In this document: positions 17,684-26,236 of the stretch, piece after piece
How the letters are laid out: every line of letters starts with the position of its first letter
How positions within the stretch are numbered: position 1 is the stretch's first letter
Source: VXYL01 sp965243175
Lineage (GTDB): Bacteria; Pseudomonadota; Gammaproteobacteria; Pseudomonadales; Azotimanducaceae
Reading direction: 5' to 3'
DNA length: 64,000 bases
Assembly (NCBI GenBank): GCA_965243175.1
Contig: OZ251532.1
Span: forward strand, 2,976,001-3,040,000
Position numbers and translations under genes: made by a program
Notes under the pieces: model-generated
Databases searched by the model: none
Seen by the model: only the letters and a program-made list of their open reading frames with translations
What the model was told of the DNA's origin: nothing

Positions 17684-19006
17684 CTACAGGATGTAGCGCG
17701 AGAGTTCCTGGTTCTTCGCGATCTCTTTGAGGTGGGCGTCCACGTAGGCGGCGTCGATGACCGCCGCGGCGTCGCCGTCGCTCGCCTCGAAGGAGATCTC
17801 GTCGAGCAGCCGCTCCATCACCGTGTGCAGACGGCGGGCGCCGATGTTCTCCGTCTGCTCGTTCACCGCGCAGGAGATCTCGGCGATGCGTTCGAGCGCC
17901 TCGTCGCTGAATTCGACCTGCACGCCCTCGGTGGCGAGCAGCGCCTGATACTGCTCCGTCAGCGATGCGTCCGGTTCGGAGAGGATGCGCCGGAAGTCGG
18001 CGGGGGTGAGCGCCGACAGCTCCACGCGGATGGGCAGGCGGCCTTGCAGTTCCGGGATCAGGTCGGACGGCTTCGAGAAGTGGAAGGCGCCGGAGGCGAT
18101 GAACAGAACGTGGTCGGTGCGCACCATGCCGTACTTGGTGTTCACCGTGCAGCCTTCGATGAGCGGCAGCAGATCGCGCTGCACGCCTTCCCGGGAGACG
18201 TCGGCGCCGTAGCTGTCGCTGCGCCGGGCGACCTTGTCGATTTCGTCCAGGAAGACGATGCCGGTCTGCTCCACGGCGTCCACCGCTTGGGTCTTCAGTT
18301 CGTCTTCGTTGACGAGCTTCAGCGCCTCTTCCTCGCCGAGCCGCCGGAGGGCGTCGCGCACCTTGAGGCGCATGGTGCGGGTGCGCTTGTTGGCGATGCT
18401 GGAGAACATGTTCTGGATCTGGCCGGTGAGCTCCTCCATGCCGGGCGGCGACATGACCTCGAGACCGACCGGCGCGGCGTCGATCTCGATTTCCACGTCG
18501 TGGTCGTCCATCTGGCCTTCGCGCAGGCGCTTGCGCAGCACTTGCCGGGTGTTGGCGTTGTCGCGGCCGTCGCCGTTCGTGCCGCGCGGCGGGGGCGGCA
18601 GCAGAACGTCCAGGATGCGGTCCTCGGCGGCGTCCTCGGCGCGGTGGCGCACCCGCTCCATCGCCTGTTCGCGCAGCATCTTCACCGAGATGTCCGCGAG
18701 GTCGCGGACGATCGACTCGACGTCGCGCCCGACGTAGCCCACTTCGGTGAACTTGGTCGCTTCCACCTTGATGAAGGGCGCGTTGGCCAGCCGCGCCAGA
18801 CGGCGGGCGATTTCCGTCTTGCCGACGCCGGTGGGGCCGATCATGAGGATGTTCTTCGGCGTCACTTCCTCGCGCAGTTCCTCGGCGAGCTGCATCCGCC
18901 GCCAGCGGTTGCGCAGGGCGATGGCCACGGCGCGCTTGGCGTCGTCCTGGCCGATGATGTGCTTGTCGAGTTCGTGGACGATCTCGCGCGGTGTCATCAA
19001 GGTCAT
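17684..19006 (-). CDS. hslU: HslU ATPase subunit of the HslUV protease
   Basis: 440 residues of the Clp/HSP100 ATPase that unfolds substrates and feeds them to HslV. It shows IIGQDDAKRAVAIALRNRWRR, the Walker A GPTGVGKT at 57-64, the pore-loop GYVGRDVESIVRDL, a long I-domain insert from about 110 to 240, Walker B GIVFLDEIDK and the C-terminal tail ELSRYIL that docks into HslV. Its ATG overlaps the hslV stop in ATGA. Confidence 0.97.
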   Translation of the reverse strand: MTLMTPREIVHELDKHIIGQDDAKRAVAIALRNRWRRMQLAEELREEVTPKNILMIGPTGVGKTEIARRLARLANAPFIKVEATKFTEVGYVGRDVESIVRDLADISVKMLREQAMERVRHRAEDAAEDRILDVLLPPPPRGTNGDGRDNANTRQVLRKRLREGQMDDHDVEIEIDAAPVGLEVMSPPGMEELTGQIQNMFSSIANKRTRTMRLKVRDALRRLGEEEALKLVNEDELKTQAVDAVEQTGIVFLDEIDKVARRSDSYGADVSREGVQRDLLPLIEGCTVNTKYGMVRTDHVLFIASGAFHFSKPSDLIPELQGRLPIRVELSALTPADFRRILSEPDASLTEQYQALLATEGVQVEFSDEALERIAEISCAVNEQTENIGARRLHTVMERLLDEISFEASDGDAAAVIDAAYVDAHLKEIAKNQELSRYIL

Positions 19007-19536
19007 AGCGTCTCGATGGTGGTGTTGCGGTTGGTGTAGATGCAGATGTCCGCGGCGATGTCGAGGCTCTTGGCGACGACTTCGCGGGCGGACAGCGACG
19101 TTTCGTCCAGCAGCGCGCGGGCGGCGGCCTGGGCGTAGGCGCCGCCGGAACCGATGGCGACCAGGCCGGCCTCCGGCTCCACCACGTCGCCGTTGCCGGT
19201 GACGAGCAGGGTGCTTTGGCGATCGGCGACGACCAGCATCGCTTCGAGGCGCCGCAACGCCCGATCGCCGCGCCAGTCCTTGGCGAGTTCCACCGCCGAG
19301 CGCACGAGGTTGCCTTGGTACTTCTCCAGTGCGCCTTCGAAGCGCTCGAACAGGGTGAGCGCGTCGGCGGTGCTGCCAGCGAAGCCAGCCAGCACTTTGT
19401 CTTCGTGCAGCCGCCGCACCTTGCGGGCGTTCGCCTTCATGACCACGTTGCCAATGGTGATCTGCCCATCGCCGCCGACGACGACGTCTTCGCCGCGCCG
19501 GACGGAGACGATGGTTGTGCCTTCGAATTGCTTCAA
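19003..19536 (-). CDS. hslV: HslV peptidase subunit of the HslUV protease
   Basis: A threonine peptidase forming the double hexameric core of HslUV. Conserved stretches include GTTIVSVRRG, KVRRLHEDKVLAGFAGSTAD and DICIYTNRNTTIETL. The catalytic N-terminal threonine would be exposed by removing a 6-residue leader (M-KQFEG). I chose TTG 19536 as the start because it gives this family-typical short leader; no ATG is available and the ribosome-binding site is weak. The frame stays open for 24 more codons to an insertion sequence whose end is only 58 bases upstream of the TTG, so the native promoter has been displaced. Expression may depend on the element or on read-through. Confidence 0.93.
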   Translation of the reverse strand: MKQFEGTTIVSVRRGEDVVVGGDGQITIGNVVMKANARKVRRLHEDKVLAGFAGSTADALTLFERFEGALEKYQGNLVRSAVELAKDWRGDRALRRLEAMLVVADRQSTLLVTGNGDVVEPEAGLVAIGSGGAYAQAAARALLDETSLSAREVVAKSLDIAADICIYTNRNTTIETL

Positions 19537-19594
19537 CGTCTGCTCGCGGGATCTGGTGGGGAGGTGGGTGGAATGCGATGTGAACGCCACACTA

Positions 19595-20451
19595 GGGCGC
19601 GTTGACATTCATGCGAGCGCGAGCCGGATGGCGACCACTCTGATCATCGCCGCGTAGCTCGACTCGGTCTGGTCGTAGCGCGTGGCGATGCGGCGAGAGT
19701 TCTTGATCCGGCAGAAGAAGTTCTCCACCCGATGCCGCCTCTTGTACTTCTCCGCGTCGAAGGCGATGGCCTCCTTGCGGTTCGACTTCGGCGGCACCAC
19801 CGCCTCCGCGCCAAGCGACGACACCAGCTTCCTCAGACCGTCGCCGTCGAACCCCTTGTCCGCCAGCAGCGCCCCGAACGGCAGACCCGACAGCAGACCC
19901 TCCGCCGCCGGCAACTCGTGGCGCTGGCCCTCCAGCAGCGCGAACCGCGACAGCCTCCCCAGCGCGTCCACCACCGCCACAACCTTCGTCGTCAGACCGC
20001 CCCGCGACAGACCCGACTTCTCCGCGCCCCCTTTTTTCCCGTCGCGTGCTGGTGGACGCGAACGTTCGTGCCGTCGATCTGCACTTCCCCGAAGTCCAGA
20101 TCCGACGACAACTCCTTGAACATCCTCTCGAAAACCCCCTTCAACGCCCACCGCCGGAAGCGCTTGAACACCGTGTTCCACTTGCCCAGGCTCGGCGGCA
20201 GATCCCGCCACGGCGCCCCCGTCCGCCCGATCCACAGCACCGCCTCCACGAAGCGCCGGTTGTCCTCGCCCGTGCGTCCCGCGTCGCCTTCCTTGCCCGC
20301 GCACAGCGGCTCGATCCGCTTCCACTGCGCATCGTTCAACATCTTCCGGGGAACCCCAGTCGCCATCGCTCGCCTCCTTGCGTCTTCCGCGCCCATCCAA
20401 GGCACGTCCATGAGCATTCATACACCTTCCATAGGAAATGTCAACGCGCCC
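19595..20451 (-). mobile_element. IS5-family (IS427-like) insertion sequence, 857 bp
   Basis: The ends are perfect 15-base inverted repeats, GGGCGCGTTGACATT at 19595-19609 and its complement at 20437-20451. The flanks carry a TA duplication at 19593-19594 and 20452-20453. Length, TA target and a two-frame transposase fit the IS427 subgroup of IS5. The element sits in the leader of hslV, transposase reading in the same direction as hslV, and both ends and both reading frames look intact, so it is probably recent and possibly active. Confidence 0.9.
19609..20366 (-). CDS. IS5-family transposase, two frames joined by a probable -1 programmed frameshift
   Basis: The first frame (19992-20366) starts at ATG 20366 behind a strong AAGGAGG and encodes the DUF4096-like N-terminal domain and the first catalytic aspartate (VQIDGTNVRVH). 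The second frame ends at 19609 and carries the second aspartate (LADKGFDGDG) and the Y-(2)-R-(3)-E-(6)-K signature with the catalytic glutamate (YKRRHRVENFFCRIK). The frames overlap at an A6 run at 20032-20037 followed by G5. A -1 slip there gives the full DDE transposase, as usual in this IS group. Without slippage only the short N-terminal protein is made. Confidence 0.88.
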
Positions 20452-20507
20452 TAGCACTGGCGGCGGTGGGAACGGTTGCATGATGGAGAACGCTGGTGTG
20501 GGCAGCC

Positions 20508-21509
20508 CTAGAGGCCGTCGTGGCGAAGCAGCACAGATCGGCCGCGCCGCAGCAGTTCGTCGCCGTCGGCGCAGTCGACCACCAAGTCGCCCATCGTGTC
20601 GAGCCGCTCGGCATCTTCCTCGTCGGCGAGGAGTGCCGCCAAGGCGTTGCCGGCTTCCGAGCCGAAACGTCGTGCCGCCTGCCTGCTCAGCATGGCACGT
20701 TCGCGGGCCATGCCACGGGAAACTCCTTTGGCCTGCCCTTCGGCGAGGGCGGCTTCGCGCCACTCGGTGATCGCTTGTTCCAGCATCGTCGGCTCTCCCA
20801 TGTATGTCAGCGCCAAGCGCAGATGGTCGTCTTGCTGCTCGGCGCCCCGGCCTGCGAAGCGGAAGATCAGCATCCGCATCAGCAGGTCCGCCAGAATCGC
20901 GGCCAAGTCGTCCAGGCCGTCATGGCGCAGGGCGTCGAACAGCGTCTTCGACCGCACCGGCAAACTCGCTGGGTCGCGGCAGCACAGGAGTCGCAGCAGC
21001 GCCGCCAGCCAGTTCGTGCGGGCATCGTCCGCGGTTAGCGCCTTGGCGTCAAGGAATTCGAAGTCGAAATCCGGCCGGCGACGGCCGAGACTCGGCGGCG
21101 AGTCCCGCAGCAGTTCGCGCAGCGTCTTCGGCCGCCAGTTCCCGGCGCCGGTGTAGACCAGCACGAGCAAGGCCGGCGGCAGTTGCCGGCGCTGGTAGCG
21201 CGGCGTCTCCGCCAGCGACTGCCAGAGCAGGCCGGCGTAGACGAGCATGCGCAGCGCCATGCGCGAATCGGGCGAGGACTGGCACTCGACCGCGAGCATC
21301 GCCTCCGCCTCCGGATCGCCCGCGACGCCGACGGCCCATGCGAGGTCGCCAACGCGCTTCCGGCCGCCGCGGGCGACTTGCTCGGCGACGAGGCGGCGGA
21401 GTCGGCCCGCTTCAAGGCCGGCGCTGGCGTCTTCCGGCAGCAGCGACAGCAAGCGCGACACGGCGGCGGGGTGACTTAAGGCGGTGCGCAGAATGGCGTC
21501 TTCGTTCAT
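20508..21509 (-). CDS. Rpn-family recombination-promoting nuclease/putative transposase
   Basis: 333 residues. The N-terminal PD-(D/E)XK-type nuclease core shows GDLAWAV with the acidic residue, then the MLAVECQSS strand in the place of the E-x-Q motif. A region resembling the YhgA-like domain follows (LRMLVYAGLLWQSL; PPALLVLVYTGAGNW). The C-terminus has helices rich in Arg and Glu (GQAKGVSRGMARERAM). Rpn proteins are DNA endonucleases that stimulate RecA-independent recombination, and they multiply within genomes. A related gene, broken by insertions, lies at 34.7-37.2 kb, and the two share a motif in their upstream regions. Confidence 0.75.
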   Translation of the reverse strand: MNEDAILRTALSHPAAVSRLLSLLPEDASAGLEAGRLRRLVAEQVARGGRKRVGDLAWAVGVAGDPEAEAMLAVECQSSPDSRMALRMLVYAGLLWQSLAETPRYQRRQLPPALLVLVYTGAGNWRPKTLRELLRDSPPSLGRRRPDFDFEFLDAKALTADDARTNWLAALLRLLCCRDPASLPVRSKTLFDALRHDGLDDLAAILADLLMRMLIFRFAGRGAEQQDDHLRLALTYMGEPTMLEQAITEWREAALAEGQAKGVSRGMARERAMLSRQAARRFGSEAGNALAALLADEEDAERLDTMGDLVVDCADGDELLRRGRSVLLRHDGL

Positions 21510-21586
21510 GGCGGCAGTATGGAAGCCGCGAGCGCCGCCCGCCGCCGAGATCCGCCCGGCGCCGTGTGCGACATCCCTGTGATTTC

Positions 21587-21627
21587 ACGTAGGACATTTG
21601 CCATGCCTGACGTAGGACATTTGCCAT
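21587..21627. repeat. Pair of 18-bp direct repeats upstream of the intact Rpn gene
   Basis: ACGTAGGACATTTGCCAT occurs at 21587-21604 and again at 21610-21627, a 23-base period. Sixteen bases of it occur once more, in the same orientation relative to the gene, at 34573-34588 upstream of the second Rpn gene. It may be a protein-binding region or a remnant of an insertion-sequence end. Confidence 0.6.
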
Positions 21628-21698
21628 ATGGCCCGGCCTCGACTCGGCGGTGCCACTTACAATGCGCCGCTCATCAATCGTGGATTGGCGAGGGGAAC

Positions 21699-22475
21699 AT
21701 GGAACTGACCGACAAGCACGCGGTGATTACTGGCGGCGCAAGCGGCATCGGCGCCGCGACGGCGCGGGCGTTCGCGCGCCTGGGCGCCCGGGTCGTGGTG
21801 GCGGACTTGAACGGCGAGGGCGCAAGGCAAGTCGCCGCGGAGATCGGCGGCGAGGCCGTGGTCTGCGACGTGGCCCGCGAAGAAGACGTCGGCGCGCTGG
21901 TCGAACAGGCCGAGCGCCGCTACGGCCCCATCGACGTCTTCTTCTCCAACGCCGGCATCGCCACCGGCCGCTCGCCCCTCGACACGGACATCGACGTCTG
22001 GAACGAACAGTGGCAGGTGAACGTGATGGCGCACGTGTACGCGGTTCGCGCCGTGCTGCCGTCGATGCTGGAACGCGAATCCGGCTATCTGCTGCACACC
22101 GCGTCGATGGCCGGCATTCTCACCACCCACGGCAATCTTCCCTACGCCGTCACCAAGCACGCCGTGGTCGGCTTGGCCGAGTGGCTCTCCATCACCTACC
22201 ACGACAAAGGCGTTCGCGTCTCCCTGCTCGCGCCGCTCGGCGTCAACACGCCGATGCTCGGCGGCTCGCAATCGGGCTTCCGCAGCAATGCCGCTGGCCC
22301 CATCAAGGAACCGGAGGACGTCGCGCAGATGGTGGTGGACGCGGTGTTCGAGGAGCGCTTCCTGATCCTTACGGACCCAATCGCCGAGACCTGGATGGAC
22401 CGCAAGGCGAACGATCTGGAGCGCTGGCTGAACGGCATGCGGCGGATGCAGGCCAAGATCGAAGCCGGGAGCTGA
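21699..22475 (+). CDS. Short-chain dehydrogenase/reductase (classical SDR)
   Basis: 258 residues with the complete classical SDR set: cofactor loop TGGASGIG at 11-18, D36 after the second strand (VVADLN), which favours NAD(H), the NAG motif at 84-86, and the catalytic S136, Y149 and K153 (YAVTK). AGGGGAAC lies directly before the ATG. The substrate is unknown. It precedes a crotonase-family gene by 77 bases on the same strand, so a role in hydroxyacyl or alcohol oxidation is a reasonable guess. Confidence 0.85.
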   Translation: MELTDKHAVITGGASGIGAATARAFARLGARVVVADLNGEGARQVAAEIGGEAVVCDVAREEDVGALVEQAERRYGPIDVFFSNAGIATGRSPLDTDIDVWNEQWQVNVMAHVYAVRAVLPSMLERESGYLLHTASMAGILTTHGNLPYAVTKHAVVGLAEWLSITYHDKGVRVSLLAPLGVNTPMLGGSQSGFRSNAAGPIKEPEDVAQMVVDAVFEERFLILTDPIAETWMDRKANDLERWLNGMRRMQAKIEAGS

Positions 22476-22552
22476 CGGCGCTGCCCAGCCGGTCGCTCAA
22501 GCGGTGCTTGCGGTAGACTGCCGGCATCGTCTTTCAGCAGAGGGGAATCCAC

Positions 22553-23374
22553 ATGGCCGAGGAAGATCTGGTTCTGGTCGAACGGCGCGGCAAGAAGGAG
22601 GGCATCCTGTGGCTCACCCTCAACCGCCCGAACAAGCTCAACGCCCTCACCTTCCCGCTGCTGCGCCAACTGCGCGAAATCTTCGTCGACGCCCGCTTCG
22701 ACCGTTCCGTGCGCTGCGTGGTGGTCACCGGCGCCGGCCGAGGCTTCTGCGCCGGCATGGACATGGGCGGCGCCGCCAACCCGGATCGCGAGCCGCCGCC
22801 GGGAGACGGCCCGGACCCGGAGGGCTACCGCCTCAACTTCCGCCACGAAACGGAAACCTACATCGCGTTCCGGCGCTTGGAAGTGCCTGTCATCGCCATG
22901 ATCAACGGCCCATGCGTCGGCGCCGGCTTCGACCTCGCCAGCCATTGCGACCTGGCCGTCGGCTCCACCGCGGCGCGCTTCCAGGTCGCCTACGTGAAGC
23001 GCGGCGTCTTCGCCGACCTCGGCGGCTTCTGGTCGCTGCCGAAGATCATCGGCTGGCGCAAGGCGATGGAACTGATGATGACCGGCCGCTTCATGAGCGC
23101 CGAGGAAGCCCACGAAGCCGGCCTCACCAACTATCTGGTGGCGCCGGAGGAGCTGGAAGCGAAGACGATGGAACTCGCGCTGGAAGTGGAAGCCGGCCCG
23201 CCCATCGCCCAGAAGCTCGGCAAGATGCTGGCACTGCGCACCGCCCACATGGACTTCGACAGCGCCATGCAGTGGTCGGAGTCCGCGATCCCGGTGGTCG
23301 GCCTGTCCCGCGACTCCATCGAAGGCATGCGCGCCTTCATGGACCGCCGCGAGACGGATTTCCAAGGGCACTAG
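22553..23374 (+). CDS. Enoyl-CoA hydratase/isomerase (crotonase) family protein
   Basis: 273 residues of the crotonase fold. The oxyanion-hole segment GAGRGFCAGMDMGG and the second signature INGPCVGAGFDLASHCDLAV are clear. The position usually held by a catalytic glutamate in the second signature reads FDL rather than YEL, and the next catalytic region is VKRGVFADLGG. The exact reaction, hydration, isomerisation or another CoA-ester reaction, is therefore uncertain. AGAGGGGAA precedes the ATG. It ends at a palindromic repeat and converges on a secreted-protein gene. Confidence 0.85.
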   Translation: MAEEDLVLVERRGKKEGILWLTLNRPNKLNALTFPLLRQLREIFVDARFDRSVRCVVVTGAGRGFCAGMDMGGAANPDREPPPGDGPDPEGYRLNFRHETETYIAFRRLEVPVIAMINGPCVGAGFDLASHCDLAVGSTAARFQVAYVKRGVFADLGGFWSLPKIIGWRKAMELMMTGRFMSAEEAHEAGLTNYLVAPEELEAKTMELALEVEAGPPIAQKLGKMLALRTAHMDFDSAMQWSESAIPVVGLSRDSIEGMRAFMDRRETDFQGH

Positions 23375-23411
23375 CCGGGGAGCGCGAGGGGCTTGCCCCC
23401 TCGCATGAAGA
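23373..23411. repeat. Dispersed palindromic repeat, copy 1
   Basis: The core is GCGAGGGG-CTTG-CCCC with the closing CTCGC and one bulged base, preceded by AGCCGGGGA and followed by ATGAAGA. It lies between two convergent genes, where a hairpin could end transcription from both sides, although no T run follows. The same unit recurs three times at 36.6-37.3 kb. Confidence 0.75.
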
Positions 23412-23421
23412 AACGGAGTCG

Positions 23422-24282
23422 CTAGCCCCCGGGCGCTTCGTCCACTCCGAAGCTGAAGATCCGCCCGCCGACGCTGCCGCTGGCCGCCAGGTATTCGTAG
23501 CTCGCCAGCGAGGGCACCGCCGCGTAGTAGAAGCCGTATTCGCCGGCGGGGAGCGGCTGTTCCGGCGTGGCGCGATAGACGTTGCCGCGCACCACGGTGT
23601 AGTCCAGCGCGCGCTGCTGGCGGCGCGAGGGCCCGATGCCACCGCCGAACATCCAGAACCGCGCCACGCTGAACCGCCGTTCTTCGCGCCGCTGGTGGAC
23701 CTTGTGCGCCACCAGCTCGAAGCCCTCGGGGTCGATGTTGGCGATCGGATCGAACGGCGAGGTCGCCTCGGGCATGCAGAACCAGAACTCCGGGCGCGAT
23801 TCCAGCAAACGCCGCGCCGCGCTGGTTCCGGCGATGGTGGCGCGAACCGTCGTCGGCACGATGCCGTAGGCCGCGTCCGCGGCGGTCGCCATCAATCCGC
23901 CGTCGCCGATTCGCGTCATGTTGTCCATGTCCAAGGCGACGAGCCCGTGCCCGGCGGCAACGTAGATGCCGGGGCCAGGGCAGGGCGTGCCTTCGAAGTC
24001 GCCCGCGAGCGGAATCTCGGTGGCGCGCGCCATCGCCGCCAACACCGAGTCTGCCACCCCGTCTTCGGACAAGCGGATGAGCGTCGCAACGGAGGTGTCG
24101 AAGGCGCCCGCGGTAGCGTCGATCTTGGCGACGACGACCTCGTTCGACAGCCCAGCCTCCAGCAAGGCCAGCACGTCGTCGTTGGTCAGCACTTCGCCGT
24201 ACGGCGCGTCCTCGCCCGCTCCGAAGGCGCCGCAGCAGCAGATCGCCGCGGCCAAGGCAATGCTCCGCATCATGGCCCGCAC
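23422..24282 (-). CDS. Secreted protein of unknown function
   Basis: 286 residues starting with a signal peptide (RSIALAAAICCCGAFG) whose cysteines near the cleavage region could allow lipidation, though the lipobox is not classical. After it comes LTNDDVLALLEAGLSNEVVVAKI, a short helical motif often found near the start of secreted bacterial proteins that sense or bind envelope components. The rest is beta-rich, with several aromatic residues at the end. The start could also be the ATG nine bases further in. I do not recognise a catalytic domain. Confidence 0.6.
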   Translation of the reverse strand: MRAMMRSIALAAAICCCGAFGAGEDAPYGEVLTNDDVLALLEAGLSNEVVVAKIDATAGAFDTSVATLIRLSEDGVADSVLAAMARATEIPLAGDFEGTPCPGPGIYVAAGHGLVALDMDNMTRIGDGGLMATAADAAYGIVPTTVRATIAGTSAARRLLESRPEFWFCMPEATSPFDPIANIDPEGFELVAHKVHQRREERRFSVARFWMFGGGIGPSRRQQRALDYTVVRGNVYRATPEQPLPAGEYGFYYAAVPSLASYEYLAASGSVGGRIFSFGVDEAPGG

Positions 24283-24391
24283 TCCAAGTTGTCGTAGACC
24301 ATAGGACAGGCCCGACGCCCCTTGGTTCGCAGGCGCGTCAGCAGCGCAACCGCCTCGCTGCGCGACCGAGTCGGCGAGCCAAACTCGCGCC

Positions 24392-26101
24392 CTACGCCGC
24401 TCCCGCCAACGGCCCGCGCAGCAGCCTCCCCGGCGCAGCCCCGGTCGGTTCGTTGTCCTTGAGCAGCACTTCGCCGTTCACCACCGTGGCGCGAATGCCC
24501 GTTGCCGTCTGCTTGAAGCGCTTGGCGCCGGCCGGCAGGTCGTGGACGATCTCCGGCATGTCGGCTTGAATCGCGTTCGGGTCGAACACTGTCACGTCCG
24601 CCGCCCAGCCCGGGCGCAACTGGCCGCGTTCGCGCAGCCCCCAGCGGCTGGCGGGTTCGGCGGTCACCATGCGCACGGCTTCTTCGAGCGTCAGCGCTTC
24701 GCGCTCGCGCACCCATTGGCTGAAGACGTTGGTTTGCAGCGAACTGTCCATGATCTGCGAAACGTGGGCGCCGGAATCCGAGAACGTCACCACCGAGTGC
24801 GGATGCTTCATCATTGCCAGCACGTCGTCGTCGTTCTCGTTGTTGATTGGCATGCGGAACAGCGTCTCGAAGTTCTCTTCCAACGCCAGATCGATGACCA
24901 GCTGCGCTGGCGCAACGCCGCGTTCGCGCGCCATTTCCGCCACGCTCCGATCCTTGCCGTGGGTGTCGCGCATGACGAACACCCACTCCCAATCCGGCGG
25001 ATTGACCGTGGCGCCCCGCGCCTTGTGCCGTTCGCTCGGATGGCTGGCCACGGCCACCAGCTTTGCTTGCAGTTCCGGGTCCGCGAACTTCGCCCGTTGC
25101 TCGGCCAGCGGCAGCTTGCGGACTTCGCGCCACACGTCCCAGGAATCGAACGGCATGTGCGAGCGGAAGGTGTAGATGACGTTCAGCGCCCGCGAATGAA
25201 CCTGCGCGAACATGCGCCCGCCAGCCGCTGCCACGTCGTCGAGCAGGCCCAGGTACTGCGGCCAGATTTCCGGCGCCCGACGGCTGGCGAACAATCCCCA
25301 GGTGACCGGCACCCCGGTCTCCACGGCCAACGCCTTCAAGCGCTGGTGGTAGTCCTCGATGCGCTCCGGATCGCGCCCCACCGCTTCGCCCGCGATCTCG
25401 AACATGCCTGCGCCAGCCCGGCCCATCGCGCCGACGATGGCGCGCACTTCGTCCCAGGCCGCCACGCGGCTGGCCACCGGCTTGTGATCCGAGGTCTGGT
25501 GGTTGGGCGAACGCGAGGTGGTGAAGCCCATCGCCCCGGCGCGAACGGCTTGCTCCACCAGCCCCGCCATGCGCTGCACCTCGTCTTCGGTGGCCTCTTC
25601 CTCGAAGGCCCGCGCACCCATCACGTAGGTGCGCAGCGCCGAGTGGCCCAGGTAGCCCGCGTAGTTGATGCCCTTCGGCGTTGCGTCGAGCACGTCCAGA
25701 TACTCGGGGTAGCTCTCCCAGCGCCACTGGATGCCGGCCAGCATCGCTTCCCGGGCGATGTCCTCGGCGCGTTCGAGATTGCGGAACACGAGGTCCGCTT
25801 CCTCTTCGCGGCAGGGCGCCAGGGTGAAGCCGCAGTTGCCCATCACCACGCTGGTGACGCCGTGGTAGCAGGAACACGAGCCGATGGGATCCCAGAACAC
25901 CTGCGCGTCCATGTGCGTGTGGCCATCGACGAAGCCCGGCGCGACGACGTGGCCTTCGGCGTCCAGCGTCTCCTTCGCCCGGTCCTTGATCTCGCCGATG
26001 GCGGCGATGCGCCCCTCGGCGATGGCCACGTCCGCCCGAACCCCCGGCGAGCCGGAGCCATCCACCACCGTGCCGTTCCTGATGACCAGGTCGTAGGCCA
26101 T
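24392..26101 (-). CDS. N-acyl-D-amino-acid deacylase-like amidohydrolase
   Basis: 569 residues of the amidohydrolase superfamily. The metal motif GHTHMD has H61 and H63, the bridging region is near MGNCGFTLAPC, and a late SDSGAHVS provides the Asp of the active site. The overall layout fits D-aminoacylase/DUF-type amidohydrolases, which remove acyl groups from D-amino acids or act on related amides. It is longer than typical D-aminoacylases by about 80 residues, mostly in the middle (PEIWPQYLGLLDDVAAAGG region). The ATG at 26101 follows GGAGAAGACG. It is divergent from the ion-channel gene, with a 135-base spacer. Confidence 0.8.
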   Translation of the reverse strand: MAYDLVIRNGTVVDGSGSPGVRADVAIAEGRIAAIGEIKDRAKETLDAEGHVVAPGFVDGHTHMDAQVFWDPIGSCSCYHGVTSVVMGNCGFTLAPCREEEADLVFRNLERAEDIAREAMLAGIQWRWESYPEYLDVLDATPKGINYAGYLGHSALRTYVMGARAFEEEATEDEVQRMAGLVEQAVRAGAMGFTTSRSPNHQTSDHKPVASRVAAWDEVRAIVGAMGRAGAGMFEIAGEAVGRDPERIEDYHQRLKALAVETGVPVTWGLFASRRAPEIWPQYLGLLDDVAAAGGRMFAQVHSRALNVIYTFRSHMPFDSWDVWREVRKLPLAEQRAKFADPELQAKLVAVASHPSERHKARGATVNPPDWEWVFVMRDTHGKDRSVAEMARERGVAPAQLVIDLALEENFETLFRMPINNENDDDVLAMMKHPHSVVTFSDSGAHVSQIMDSSLQTNVFSQWVREREALTLEEAVRMVTAEPASRWGLRERGQLRPGWAADVTVFDPNAIQADMPEIVHDLPAGAKRFKQTATGIRATVVNGEVLLKDNEPTGAAPGRLLRGPLAGAA

Positions 26102-26236
26102 GTCGTCTTCTCCATGCGAAAGCGATGCGACACACCATACATGAACACGCCGAGCGGCTTTCCGAGCGTCCGCCCAAAGCAGCGCCGAACAGCGGTTCGC
26201 TACACTCCCCTCCATCGGCAGTCGAAGGGGCAGGGA

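Noticed and set aside
24371..24391. Hairpin-like GGCGAG/CTCGCGCC sequence after the amidohydrolase
   Set aside because: The stem is imperfect and the resemblance to the palindromic repeat family is weak.
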